Shown here piece by piece: positions 46,701 through 58,399 of a stretch of DNA of 64,000 nt. Within the stretch, counting starts at the first letter, position 1; every line of letters starts with the position of its first letter. The stretch comes from Utricularia gibba. Its lineage: Eukaryota; Streptophyta; Magnoliopsida; Lamiales; Lentibulariaceae. The notes beneath the pieces were generated by a model. That model was not told the DNA's origin. It worked only from the letters and a program-made list of their open reading frames with translations, and ran no database searches. The position numbers and the translations under genes are program-made. The stretch covers positions 5,735,001 to 5,799,000 of the forward strand of contig CM007989.1 of assembly GCA_002189035.1 (NCBI GenBank), in the 5' to 3' direction.

Positions 46701-46792
46701 AGCTAGGAGCTTTCTGCATATATCTGAATCGGGTGTTCTCGACAAATTTCAAAGTTCAAATTCACGGCACAGCGTACTCATGAGTTCATGCA
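40716..46792. other. Long stretch without a recognised gene
   Basis: About 6 kb in which I can name no gene. The minus-strand open frame 43069-43389 (106 codons) is the longest but resembles no family I know. The part 44100-44960 has the texture of a decayed copia-type LTR or leader (GGTCACACACAATAGTGGAG and an AGATATGATTTG direct repeat near 44570 and 44620), but no coding region supports it. Polypyrimidine and AT-rich tracts are frequent (41700-41900, 46120-46380). Confidence 0.35.
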
Positions 46793-48026
46793 TCAGTCTT
46801 CGGATTCCACTGGAAGCCCTTCCTTGAACCAGGTATAGGTTCCTCCTTCCAGATGGAAGACATTGGAATAGCCATTCAGAACCAGCAGATAAGCTGCTAT
46901 GAGTGACCTGCAATGTACTTGTTATAGGTTGTTGCTTTTGCACTTTATAGAACATGAAGACAGCTACATTACATTCTGCAACACATGAGCTTGATATGGT
47001 ACCTTGACTGCTGGCCCTCGGGGAGATTTTGTGATGGCCTCATTGTCCCTCCCGCTGAACATGCCACAATGATCTTTGCATCCTTGGCTAGTTTGGACTC
47101 AACACCTGCGAGGTATACATAAGCTTTTAATCTCATGTTGTATACCATACACACAGAGTTTGATAGTAGAGGTGAGCTCATGTTACTTTGCAGAAACTCT
47201 GGGTTCTCTTCAGTTCCTGAAAATATGCCGAAGAACGCAAATGCAGCCCTCCTTGCAATGTCCCAAGCTGTCCACTCCTTTATCAGCCTGTAGATTTGCA
47301 CACCGATGGCTCCTGCTGGGTGACCCTAACATTCACACAAAGGAAAAGCACTGATGATATACAAGCATTCGATCCTCCATTCCAAACAAGAGAATTATTT
47401 CTTCTATCCATCGATTGAGCTCTAGGTTTGTGAAATGAAAATGCATTTACCTGTTTGAATTCAGCCTCCGGCCGTACGTCAAGAATCACGAAGTTGTTCT
47501 CGTTTTGAAGCCTCAAAGCCTCCTTGACATCCACACTTCTCACCTATGGAATCTCAATACCACCACCTCCTTTTATTTCTTCAGTTTATAGTCTACTCAA
47601 TGATGCATATAACTCACACCATGCTTCCCATAGACATGATTGGAGCTTGAATTTTTATAAGCATTGTGTTTCAGAGAACTCTAGCGGAACTACTAACCTT
47701 TTTTTCCAGAAGAACCTGCCTCTTGACCTTCCATTCTTCTTCAGCTGGTGAGAACAAATCGTATCAGTTCATTGATTAATAAATCTGGTTCAACATAAAA
47801 ACACCCTGATTCAGCTCGACCCAACAAACAAAACTTATCAGAACATCGACAAACCTGGAGACTTGGGGCGCTTTGTTGCGGTACAGCGGATAGTGAGGCG
47901 TGAATAGTTGAGCGATCTCTTCGTTGTAGCTGCGTCGAGGAAGACTACTTTTGCAGAAGTGGAAGGAGATTCCAGAGACAGAGGAGCATGAAAGTTGTGT
48001 GATCTGATGGGTGTGATGCACGCCAT
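46793..48026 (-). CDS. STR14: Plastid rhodanese-like domain protein, STR14 type (At4g27700-like)
   Basis: A 222-aa predicted chloroplast protein. Six exons join in frame with GT-AG introns: 48026-47855, 47744-47698, 47543-47451, 47325-47187, 47105-47003 and 46907-46793 (TGA). Residues 1-48 are Ser/Thr-rich and basic with a LTIRC|TA end, typical of a transit peptide. Residues 74-215 form one rhodanese domain: VRSVDVKEALRLQNENNF, LDVRPEAEF, GHPAGAIGVQIYRLIKEW, the active-site loop ACSAGGT with Cys166, and YLLVLNGYSNVFHLEGGTY. The segment EWTAWDIARRAAFAFFGIFS is diagnostic for STR14. The likely active-site Cys is kept; the natural substrate is unknown. Wording such as YTWFKEGLP is closer to monocot than to Arabidopsis copies. 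The gene looks intact. Confidence 0.93.
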
Positions 48027-50460
48027 TTCTCTTTTTTGGTTTAGATCCCAGAAGAAGGAGATGATTGATTTTGTGCAGCAGTTTTAGACATTTGGATAGA
48101 GTAGAAATCAGTTGGCGTGCTTTCAGCGTCAGGAAATCTAATCGTGTGGAGCAGAGATGGCGTGCCTTCTTCCGCGTTGGATGGATTTCTTCACATTAAT
48201 TTTTGATATTTTTGTAAAATCGGATTCAAACTGAATCAGGGAATTGCGACTCGCTTCCATGGTTTCGAGTCTAGTTTAAAAAATGATAAATGAGATATAT
48301 AAAATTTAAAAATATTCCAGTCCAAATATAATTAGTTCAATTTTTACAAATTAATATTCAAAATTTAAAAATTACAAGTTTTCAATAATAAACATTTTAG
48401 ACAAAATTTTCTTTCTTTGAAATCAGCATAGTGTGCTTGTGATCTTTCCGTAGCCAATAACTCATCTTGGATAAAAAAATGCATACTTCTAAAGCATTCT
48501 CTCCAAATATTGATCCGCCTTTAATCTGAGTGTCCGACCATCTATATCAAAAGCACTTTACGAGGTGATCACAAACATGGAAGGAGATAAAATATCTTTG
48601 GTTAATTTAGCCAAGATAAGATAATTTGTGGCAATGGGTTTTCACCAACTCAAAATATCAAAATAATCATCTATTGAAACTACACATAGTACTATATTGT
48701 AAAATATAAAATCAGTATGTTAAATAAAAGTGGAAATAAAACTCCCTATCAAGCTTTCCCAAGTAACAAGATCCTCTTTGTTGAGTAAAGCACAAAACAT
48801 TTTACTCTCTAAGGGTCTCTTCATGGTGGTGATGATTAGAAGACTGTTACATGAGTCAATTTACCAATTAACCTCAGTTAGAATTAATGATGTGTACTAT
48901 ATTGTGATATTTGACAAAGGTATGCCTTTGATTACTAACAAACTCCCCAAAGAAGGGGGATTCTAATGCATGGAACTGAAGATAATTAAGTTAGAAGAGC
49001 ATGAACTATTGTTATGAAAAAATGATGCGAAATAATAGAGTATAATGAACCTACAAATGAGAATTGTGGCAATAAGACTATGCATTAACTGGAAAGTGTT
49101 TTTGATAAGTTAAATCTCAACTGATTTGTCTATGACTAGTGTGTTGGCAAGTTAAGCAATCGCAGTAGGTGCTCTTATGGAGAGGCTCACTCCTTGAGCA
49201 CTAGCATTATTGACTCCTCGTCACTCTAATTTGTGTCCCACTTTGGACTATATCCCATCATCTTCATGTTCTTCTAGTGCTAAGGTTGAAAGTTCATCAT
49301 GTTCTTCCATTTCCTTCAAAGAAGCTTGGTGAGCAAGTTCTATCACCGAGGGAAAAACCTAACATATATCTAATTATAGGAACATTAAGGGTTGGAATTA
49401 CTTGATGGAGCCTAAATGCAAATGTTCTCATCTCTCATCATTTAGGTCCAGCTCGAAGAGTGTGATTGCACATTTTGATTTCATAGGAGGAAGCTGAGTT
49501 TGCTTTTTTGGACAATCTAAATCTATTCTCTTTCTTCAAAATAGTGCATGTAGACTTCAGGAAATGCATTTCTTCATCCAACTACTTATTCTCTTGAGCA
49601 CCAACCTCGAACTACTTTTTCTCTTGGATGATGGACTCCAACTTATGTATCACCTTGGCAATGCACTTCTTCAACTAAAAGAGGTTTGTGTCTACCATAT
49701 CGTATTCATCTTTTTCTTTGGCTTCTTCCTTGATAGTCTCTTGATTCCACATTTTCCTCTGCTCGGCTAGAGCCTCCTTTTTGTAGAGGGCACCTAGAAG
49801 CCATCAATGTTTCCTTAACCACAACCTTATTCATTGGTCAAGGATGTCACTTGAAATTATTGATGGAGGGTCTAAGAACATTAAGGAGTGTAAGAATCTA
49901 TTAGATGAAAATTAATCTAATGCGATTACACCTCATTGGTTAAAAAATTACTTGATATAGAGAGTTGTATAACTCTTCAATATCTGAAATGGGATCACCT
50001 ACTTTCTCTAATAAGGGCCTAATGCTTGTGTAAAAAAACTATTATGTGGATGTTCTCCACCCTTGTGAACTTGAAAACATCATCTATTGACACTCAACCA
50101 ACTCTCTTCCCCTTGCAAACTCAACCACTTGAGTGTTTCAGCCAAGAGATCTACCTCATTTCTCAATAAGGAGTAATTACCCTTCTTCAAAGAAGGGTGA
50201 GTGTAGTGGGTCTCCACTTCTCATTCATTGAGAATGCAACTGTTTTGTGACTAGGACAGGTGCATTTATGGTGGCTCAAGTGCCATTGTAGGTATCAAAG
50301 CCAAATCGGGGCTAGTGCCAATGGTGGAATGAGGTAGCACTTTGCAAGGATGTTGAGTGTCTAAGAGGAAGGTGAATGCAAGGCCAAGGGCCTTGTGATA
50401 GTTATGGTATTCCACACTGGTTACATCGGGGGAGAGGGCATGTTTAAATAGAAGGATCTT
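48027..50460. other. STR14 upstream region, then unassigned sequence
   Basis: The first 200 bases upstream of the STR14 start codon are GC-richer and probably hold its promoter and leader. From about 48260 to 50460 I see no gene that I can name. The minus-strand frame 50266-50469 and the plus-strand frame 49564-49770 show no known domain. Confidence 0.4.
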
Positions 50461-50930
50461 TGATAACACATATTTTTGAGTGATTGAGTATAGGGAAATA
50501 ACTCATATTGTGCTACAAAAATTAAGTTTTTCTACCTAATTCTATATTTTTACGCATTGTTTGAAAATTAGTCCTAATCTTCTAATGGTTTTCTTTGAGC
50601 AATGCAGCACATGTCGACAACACAAATCCCAAGGAGCCGAATATGAACAGTGTAGTGGTAGAGAATGAGGCAGAAGTCTAAAAAGGAGTACACACAAAAT
50701 CCAATAAGGAGAAAAAAGGAGGATTTTGGACAAAAAAGGGGACAAGGTGGATAGAGAAAAAAATCTCCCCAATTGGAGACTCATGACATTCTTTCAGGAG
50801 AAGGTTTTCTGGGGGTGGGGGGTGGGGGGGGGGGGGAAGGAGGAAGATGAACAGCAACGAAGCTGATGCTTGAAGATTATTTTCTGTTTTCAAGGAATCT
50901 TACTCTTAGCTAAGAGTAGCTAGTGACATT
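50461..50930 (+). mobile_element. 5' portion of an 'Athila-1' LTR
   Basis: It begins TGATAACACATATTTTTGAG, an LTR start. It follows the family through TTTGAGCAATGCAGCA, CACAAATCCCAAGGAGC and GGACAAAAAAGGGGAC to TGAAGATTATTTTCTGTTTT, then leaves it at about 50930. A run of about 13 G interrupted once lies near 50815-50836. The second half of the LTR is missing. Minus-strand open frames here are chance readings. Confidence 0.7.
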
Positions 50931-50999
50931 TTTTAGTTTTCTGTTGACATTTTAAATTCCTTGCTTGTTTATTTTCTGGTAGTCGACTGTGAGATGAGT

Positions 51000-52342
51000 A
51001 CATTTTAGATGATGTTTTCTTTTCTATTTTCTTCTCTTGCACGCATTCCTTCCTTTTTCAGAACGTTGCGACTCTTCCATGGAAAACTTTCTGCTACTCC
51101 TCCTCCACCGGAGTGCTTTACCCCTGGACCCCCACTCACACCAGACCTCATTTATGCGGATTTCCTTGAGGACCGGGAAATTTCAGAACCCCCGATGAGG
51201 GTAGTCCCAAGAGTGCAGCCCCTACTACTGCTTGAAGGAAATTCGTGAGTTGAGAAGAACTGTAGGAACCCTAAAGATGTATTTGGAGACCCTGCTTCAC
51301 TTTCAGACATGCATAAGTCCTACTGTTCCTCCTAAGCCTTGACTGACCTTTACCCTCTTTGTTTTGTAAATTTTGTTTTGTGTTTTATGAGTCTTTGCAT
51401 GTGTTTTGTAGTTGTTTGTCTGTCTTTTGTTGCCTCGAGTACTGCTGAGCATGTTTAGGAATTTCGGTTCATTCTAGACATGTAGGATACCTACCTCTTC
51501 GCTTCTGTGAGGACTCAACCTTTTTAGTTCTTACCTGCGTAAGACTTATATTAGGGTAACCAGATTTTGTAGAAAAGTGCATGCATGCGACCTGTGTTTT
51601 GCTCTATCTGCACTAGACTTTCTTGTGAATAGCTTGTATGTGGCCTGCTAGTATGTGGATGTTTGAGGAGTGATGAGTTAGACACATAGATTGTGGCTGA
51701 TGTACATAAAAAAACCCTAAAGGCAAGCTCAAATCTAAAAAAAAAAAAAAGCCGAGCTATATGTAAAAAAAAAAAAAAGAGGCAGAGAGGTACAAAAGGC
51801 ATGCACACCAAAAAAGCCGTGCTGTAAAAAAATATATCTTATACAAAATAAGAGTTTGAGGCTTAGACACTATGAACTCATCATTTTCCCTGAACATAAT
51901 CAGTGGTCTGGCCAACCACTCTAGGAGGAATAAGGATGAACACAGGAGGGGAATGTGACTAAGTCGTAGTGGAAGAGTTCTCAAGTCTCTATGTTCTTGT
52001 TTAGTACCTCCATGTGCATCATTTTCATTTTCAGCCATCATTCTTGTTACAAGTCGTATGTGTCTTGCAAGGTAAAACCCATACATGTCACTGTTAGTCT
52101 GTTAGGATCAAGTTCGTGCCCGTGCAGATGTGATTTTTGAACACTTGAAGCATGCGAGTAACTTCTACTATCTGTGCTTGAGTGACACTATTCTTAACCG
52201 CACTTGCTACCTCTTCTCTTCAAACCTTGCATGGATAGCATGAGTCGAAACCTTTTCTTTGCCTCATCAGACTCAATCTTCGATTTTCTATTTTATTTTC
52301 TATTTTAGACTTGAGGACAAGTCTAGAGTCGTTGTAGGATAG
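51000..52342 (+). mobile_element. 3' internal region of an Athila/Tat-like element (non-coding)
   Basis: This lies directly upstream of the LTR at 52345 and ends with TTGAGGACAAGTCTAGAGTC and GTAGGATAG, a wording that commonly precedes 3' LTRs in this group. The stretch 51050-51240 contains a short Pro-rich open frame with no known domain. Two A-runs at about 51737 and 51765 and a reduplicated GCCGAGCTA/GCCGTGCTG segment lie nearby. No pol gene is present. Confidence 0.5.
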
Positions 52343-52344
52343 TG

Positions 52345-53531
52345 TGATAACACCGTTTTTATTGTGTTTTTATATATGTCTTTAAGTGTGTTTTGTAGGG
52401 TTAAATGTTGTTTAGGGTGCTAAAATGTCTTTTTTTGCATATTTAAACTGTTGAAATATGTTTATTGTGAAAACAGGCTCAATTGGAAACAATTGAGCCG
52501 AAAACTCTAATATTTCGTCTAGTCTATATTTTAAGTCTTACCACGGTAAGAGCTAGTATTGTAGTAGCGCACTTTCCGCGTTGACAAGTCAAAGGAGACA
52601 GAAAAGCTGTACAAAAGTCACTTTCCATCAAAAGTAGCCGCCCTTCTGAAAAAATAAGATTTGGAGCAGAGATCTCCCTTCTAGAAGACTGAGGAAAAGA
52701 CAATGCTACCCTTAATTTTGAGCTGCAAAAGGGAAAAGGAAGGGAGAGAAGAAAAAGAGTACATTGTGCACACAGAGGGCACAGACAGCGAACAGGAGCA
52801 AGCGGGAGCGAGGAGAACGTTGTTTCTCCGGCGACCTCCAGATCTGCGTGTCTACACCACCGTTCCGGCCAGAACTTCGATTTCTAGCAGATCTCCAGCC
52901 CACAGAAGCATCCTGCAACTTTTATTTATAGATTTCTGCACTCCCTTTTCTGCGTGAACTTGCTACTGTTATTGTCGTCGTTTTTATGCTTTCTGTTGTG
53001 TTTCGGTACCCTGTTGTGAACGAGAAACTAGTTGTAGACCTTGTTTTAGCTTATGAACATGATGTTGTTTACCCTATTCGTGCTTTGCCTTACGTTTAAC
53101 GCGATTTGCTGTTCCTGCTAACCATGCTCTGTTTCTGCAAACCATTACTCTGTTTTCAAGCATTCCAAAGCTAGGTTTAAGTCTATGGGCTCTCTTGAGT
53201 GATACAAGAGCTAGACCCTGATGTAAAACCCAGCCAAATTACTTTTATTTTATGTTTTCTGCACCTTCACGTTAATTTCAATCCCTTTTCACCCTTGCAA
53301 CTCGTTTATTCCAGTTACTTTTATTTTAGATCTTACCCACGTTAGAACTAAACTCCAGAAAACCCCCCTGTTTCCAGTAAATGTGTTAAACTTCAGGAAA
53401 TTACAACTATTCCCTGTGGATTCGACCCTTGCTTGCCACACTACATTAATTCTTGTGATTTGTGTAGTATATTAGCTTGGTTTATAAATTTCTTTTGATA
53501 CGTTGAATGTGCTAAACCGCGATATTTAGCA
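52345..53531 (+). mobile_element. 3' LTR of an Athila/Tat-like element
   Basis: It starts TGATAACACCG and ends AACCGCGATATTTAGCA, about 1.19 kb. The layout parallels the other Athila-like LTRs of the window: a TGATAACAC start, GC-rich centre (52700-52960), then ATAAATTTCTTTTGATACG shortly before the end. It belongs to a separate family with little identity to Athila-1 or Athila-2. Open frames 52703-52957 and 52712-52918 are readings of the LTR. No second LTR is found on the left. Confidence 0.65.
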
Positions 53532-55765
53532 ACCCATTCCAACGTCAATCAGATGCACACTCCTATCTTTCAAGCATGTTTGAGGCAACTTCTTATAGAG
53601 TTTTTAGCCACTAGATGATACGAGATTGAAGAATTGTAAAGGAAAAAGAGCAAAGGGATTGCAACTATGTGAGTTAGAAAAGGAGGTGGCACCCCTCTAC
53701 TGATTCCATGAAACCAAAGCCAAAAGAACCTCTTGATCTTGGCTTCTAAGGTTGCTAGATTGATGTTACTGAGTTCAAGGGGATGCAACCATGTACGTAA
53801 ATGGTCACATAACTAATAGAATCATAATATGTTAAATATTATTGCTTAATCTTCATGTTACTTAGTAAGCCTTTATTTTGTATGGTTACATACTTTCTCT
53901 ACATGACCTTTTTGATTCTATGTATTGCATTCAATGTCTCGATCACTAATTAATCCAGGAAATGAGCGGTTAAGATAGGATTAAGTATTGTGATCTAGGT
54001 CATAAGGGAAGGAATCTCATTGCTAGCCATTTTGGTGTCTCTTGATTATGGACCTAGGTTGTTGTTCGAAGTGGAGCTCGCCTCCAAACTAGTCGTTATA
54101 TTTCTAGATTGTTTTTGTGAGTTCTTTAAATGTCTTTGTAGGGAGTTGTGTTCACTAAACTAAGTATGTTGTCCATCATACTTTATAGTGGTTATGTGAA
54201 TTACTTTCTTTTTATTTCATCTCTTCCTATGTGATGATCTATAAACTATATCCAATCTTCCTATGAGTTTAAGTTAATAGTATAATAAGGACTTATGTTC
54301 CTTTTTTGAAAATATGACATCAAGGTCTAAATTCATAAGGTGTGAATTTGGGGCTTAATGGTAGGAGACTTCTTAGCTTCAGCTTTGTAAGGCACTTCAT
54401 GATCCTTTCACCACTTGAGGCATATTCTTAAACTGAACTCTTGTTGGTTGCAAGCTTTTTTTTTGTACATCACATTCCCCACCAACATAGGATCATCCCC
54501 TAAAAGACAATAATGATGATTAACATTACCTTGCCTTTGTGAGGTACTACTTGCATCATTTTTGGGATGGAAGAAGTTGTAGGGATGGTCGAAGTCTTTA
54601 AATAAGTGTTTTAGTTATGATAAAGGATCCTACATCGGGTTCCTCAAGTGACCTCTTGTTGATTGTGACTCTTGATCAAGTTGTTCATCTTAGATCTTTC
54701 AAAATAAAAAAGACAATATAGATTCGTTCTTTTATAAATCTAAGGAGGTAATTTGTATCTCCATCGAGCTCTTCATCCTTAGGAGTACCCTTGAGCACTT
54801 GCTTAAAGCTAGAAGAATCAAGAGATCATGGAAAACCAAAAATGTAATATAGACTATATTGATGTAGGATGATATATATATACACAAGAATTAGATAAGA
54901 AACAAGGAATGACATTTTGGGCATAGAAGAACACCTCCGACAAGAAAAAGGCTCTAGCGTTATTGTTTTGGATTGGACCTTATTCTTATGATTTTGTAAT
55001 TTTATAGCATAAATCCCTTCCTCAGTACATGAGTATTCTCGATTTTCTTGTTTCATAGGTTGTATATAAATATTTTTTTATCTCTTTATTTACTTTTCAT
55101 AATCTTACATAGAAAAAAGTTAATGTTATTTTAAATCTAGTAAAAATTACTAAGAATCATTAAAGACAGTAACATTCATGTCATTTCTTGTGTATTTGAT
55201 ATCATCATTAAATTTCATTATTATCCGAAACAAATAATAGCATTTCATCCTCATCAACTTCATCACTAACATTTTTGTATCATTTCTTGATCTAACTCTT
55301 TCTGATTCTCATTATTATCATTAAAACCTTTCTCATCTAAAAGTATGGAATGTGACATACTATGTTTTATTCTCTAACATCATATTAATTATAAACACCT
55401 ATTTCATCAATGTTACTCATTTTCACACCTATTTTTTGGCCTGCATAGAGTAATTTTAGACTTTCCCTTGGAAGTAGTCAACTTTATGATATGACTTAAA
55501 AAGAATAATTCATATTAGATTAAAAGCGTTAATAATATATTTTTTATTCACACGTCACCTCTTAACACCCCTCGCACATTGCTTCTGTGCCTGAGACTCT
55601 CCGATAAAAGAAAAGGGATTCTAAAACGATATATCATCACCGGAGTCACCTCTCGCATGAGGCAGATGTCCGACGGCCCCTTGACAACTATGCACCACAC
55701 CACGAAGACTAGTAGTAGAAATCCTTCTACCAATGCTACAAACATAGAGTGCTACACGCTCAGCA
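53532..55765. other. No recognised gene
   Basis: AT-rich sequence with short open frames on both strands, none with a recognisable domain. The final 200 bases probably include the 3' untranslated region of the SUMO gene on the minus strand. Confidence 0.4.
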
Positions 55766-56816
55766 TTACGTTACAAAAGCATCAATGTTCTGGAACCATG
55801 GAAGACATAGCAAAACCCCCGTTTGATGGAGCATTGCATCAATCTCATCTCCATCTTCCATTTCAAGCTGATATCAGACATTAAACAGTCATCCGAATCG
55901 TGTTATTTTAGTAGAACACAGCATAATGATAAATAAGAAAAGTTGGGGGAAACCTCTTCTGGGGTCTGCTCGGACCGGAGGCGGCGACCATCAAACAGAA
56001 AAGCAATGGAGTTGATGTCCACAGATTGTCGATCGCAATAAGCATTCATCAGCTTCTTCAGCTGGGTGCTTCTTTTAATCCTGAAGAACACTTCATTCCC
56101 ATCCTATAGAGGAAAATCCATACACGTTTACTTCAAACATATAAAACACTTGGGATATTTATATGTGGCCCAGTGAGCAAAAGCCAACATTCATTCACCA
56201 ACGAGCAAAAGACGACTTTTTGAGGCGGATGACGTAAATTATAGTAACTTTTATATCATCAGTCTAAAACAAAACTGTGAAAGGAAACAAAAGTTGAAGC
56301 TGGACGGAATTACTATTTCAAGCACAATGGGTCTTGAAAACAAAGCAGCGAACGATATACAACCATGGGAATACTCATATAAAACGTTTTAGTCTGTTCA
56401 GCCATTTTCGTTAAACGAAATCAAACATCATATGCAGAAACATTCGTTAGTTTTTGTAATCTCATGGTTGGGATTAGGGAACCAGAAGGAGACCATTGCA
56501 ACAAATCAACCTAACAGCTAAAGCCCTCAACTCTGAGCAGATTTCAGATAACTCACACTCAAGAAACCAAATATTCACCGCGCTCCCTACGATTGGCAGC
56601 GCAGACACAAGTTACCTAGAATAGTGAGTAATCTTATATCCAAAACAAAGATTGTACTGATTCAAAACACCAAAATCAATAATAACAACGAAATAAGAAA
56701 ATTCGCCACCCAGATGTGGGAGAAAAGGGTAAGGCGGTGAAGACCTGGCCTTTTACTTTCAGATTGATATGAGCTGATGCATCACCGGGCTTCTTATCTT
56801 CCTCCTGCGCAGACAT
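55766..56816 (-). CDS. SUMO (small ubiquitin-related modifier) lacking the C-terminal Gly-Gly
   Basis: A 107-aa ubiquitin-like protein. Three exons join in phase 0 with GT-AG introns: 56816-56745, 56103-55954 and 55867-55766 (TAA). The body is nearly canonical plant SUMO1/2: [72 protein letters not shown] and [17 protein letters not shown]. Normal SUMO continues with a second Gly, after which a protease cuts to expose Gly-Gly for conjugation. Here residues 91-92 are Gly-Val, followed by [15 protein letters not shown] and stop. A 1-bp change in the G run (ACGGGGGTT) would explain the loss. A donor-like GGGG|GTTTTG at the same point leaves open a further exon. As read, the product could bind SUMO partners non-covalently but not be conjugated. 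Confidence 0.88.
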
Positions 56817-56911
56817 TTCTTTGAAAGAAAATCAGCCGAAAAATGTCTCTTATCGCAGAGACAGACGCGAATTCCTGAGGCCTATTGAGCTTCCCTCATC
56901 ACCCTCGTAGT
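56817..56911 (-). promoter_or_regulatory. SUMO 5' leader and proximal promoter
   Basis: Only 95 bases separate the SUMO start codon from the MITE at 56912. They are GC-richer, with TCTTTGAAAGAAAATCAGCC and AGAGACAGACGCG on the minus strand or its complement, and no clear TATA box. The MITE therefore sits within the leader or core promoter. Confidence 0.45.
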
Positions 56912-57031
56912 CAGTGGCTGACCCAGGATTTTGTGTAAGAGGGGGGCGAAACTAGAAATGAAGGTGAAACTCAATTAAAATTTTCAAAATTTTTAAAAAA
57001 TTTATCTAAAATTTTCCTGGGTCCGCCCCTG
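56912..57031. mobile_element. hAT-like MITE, 120 bp
   Basis: Ends CAGTGGCTGACCCAGGA (left) and, reversed, CAGGGGCGGACCCAGGA (right) are 17-bp inverted repeats with two differences, of the CAGGGGCGGA type seen in plant hAT elements. It is flanked by an 8-bp duplication CTCGTAGT (56904-56911) and CTTGTAGT (57032-57039), one difference, as expected for hAT. A run of seven or so G lies near 56940. No coding capacity. Confidence 0.85.
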
Positions 57032-57039
57032 CTTGTAGT

Positions 57040-58399
57040 AGTCCAGATTCGTTTTCGCTCTCGCGTTATATTTGCTATAAATAATAAATAATTAGAAAAG
57101 AGATGCTGCTGGGTACTGCGTCCGCCGTCACATATTCAAAAAAAACAAAGGAAAAGCGTTGCGTAAAATGTACGCGGAAATATTTATTTCGCGTCCTTTA
57201 CATGATCCAGATGCCACGGGCGGAATTAATTTCTAGAGTGAAAAATTATTGCAACTGTCCGAAATCCATCCGACCATGACAACGTGTTGGTCATCTCATT
57301 CTTCGAGCTGCCAAATAACACCTTAAAAAGGCATTTTATTATTGGTGTAGAAATTGAATGAAATATTTTTTCTGTAATTTTAGAAATACATAATAAAATA
57401 AAAAACAAGAAAAAATCAAAAGTTATACAAACCTTTCCATATTTTACCTCATTTTACACACAAACGTTTGTTAAAAACATTTCAAACATAAAGTTTATAT
57501 TTTTCAAACGGTTTCAATACAAACATTTTAAAACAATTTGTATTAGTACAAATATTTTATTATATATAATATTTTAATCACAAACGTTTAATCAACGAGA
57601 TTTTTGGTACATATGTTGTCTATTATTTTATGAAAATCATACAAACGTTTTTTCACACACTTTTTTCATACAAATGTTTATGAAAAATATATTATGAACA
57701 ATATACATTAAAAAAATTTAAAATTCAAATATGTATATAAAAAAATATAGGAAAAATATTGATTGACATTTCTAATAGTTTTTTCGTTTTTTATCATTCA
57801 CTTTTATTTCGATACATATTATTAATCATTATATATTCTAATAAATTGAACGAATTGATTAATTTTATTTTATGTATATCTAATAAAATAATTTTCATTT
57901 ATAATTTTTAAACTATTAAACTATTCTAAATCATTACCAATAAGTTGTTCTAATCTAACCAACACTTCAAACTCATATAATACAATTATAATCATTCCCC
58001 TTTTTTGATGCCATGATTAAATTTTCGACCTTTGGAACATTTTCTTTTGGTACTTGGAACTTTTGGGTTCTTCCTCCCCTAGAATGAGGAAAAACACTTA
58101 GCTTCCATTTTCGTTTTTGTTTCCATGGTCCTTTGTAGCTAAAACCCTTTAGTGTCTAGGAGAAGATGAAGTTTCCTTCCAAGTCTTGAGCAATACACTC
58201 GGTTCTTCGATGAATTCAATCCGGATTTTGCATACTTCCATGCTTTTTGTTGCAGTCTTTCTGTAACGACTCTTAGTCACGGTCCATGAGTAGTAGGCCA
58301 CTCCTTGTGGGTCTTGATGAAGATCATGTTGAAGAGCACCAACTCCAACCCCACCAGTTCGAGGGAAGTAGCGAATTGTTTGTGGTCGAGGTACCGCGA
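57040..58399. other. AT-rich spacer with ACAAACGTTT-like repeats
   Basis: Between about 57430 and 57680 the motif ACAAACGTTT or ACAAATGTTT or close variants recurs at least seven times at irregular spacing. Around 57730-57960 it is nearly pure A/T. The minus-strand open frame 58149-58409 (86 codons) has a plausible amino-acid mix but no family I recognise. It lies just downstream of the copia reverse-transcriptase remnant and may belong to the same element. Confidence 0.45.

Noticed and set aside
52703-52957. Pair of overlapping open frames on both strands
   Set aside because: Both lie in the GC-rich centre of an LTR and show no conserved domain.
55766-55867. Calling the SUMO locus a plain pseudogene
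   Set aside because: The whole frame is open and the body is strongly conserved; only the Gly-Gly is changed, so I left it as a coding gene with a noted defect.
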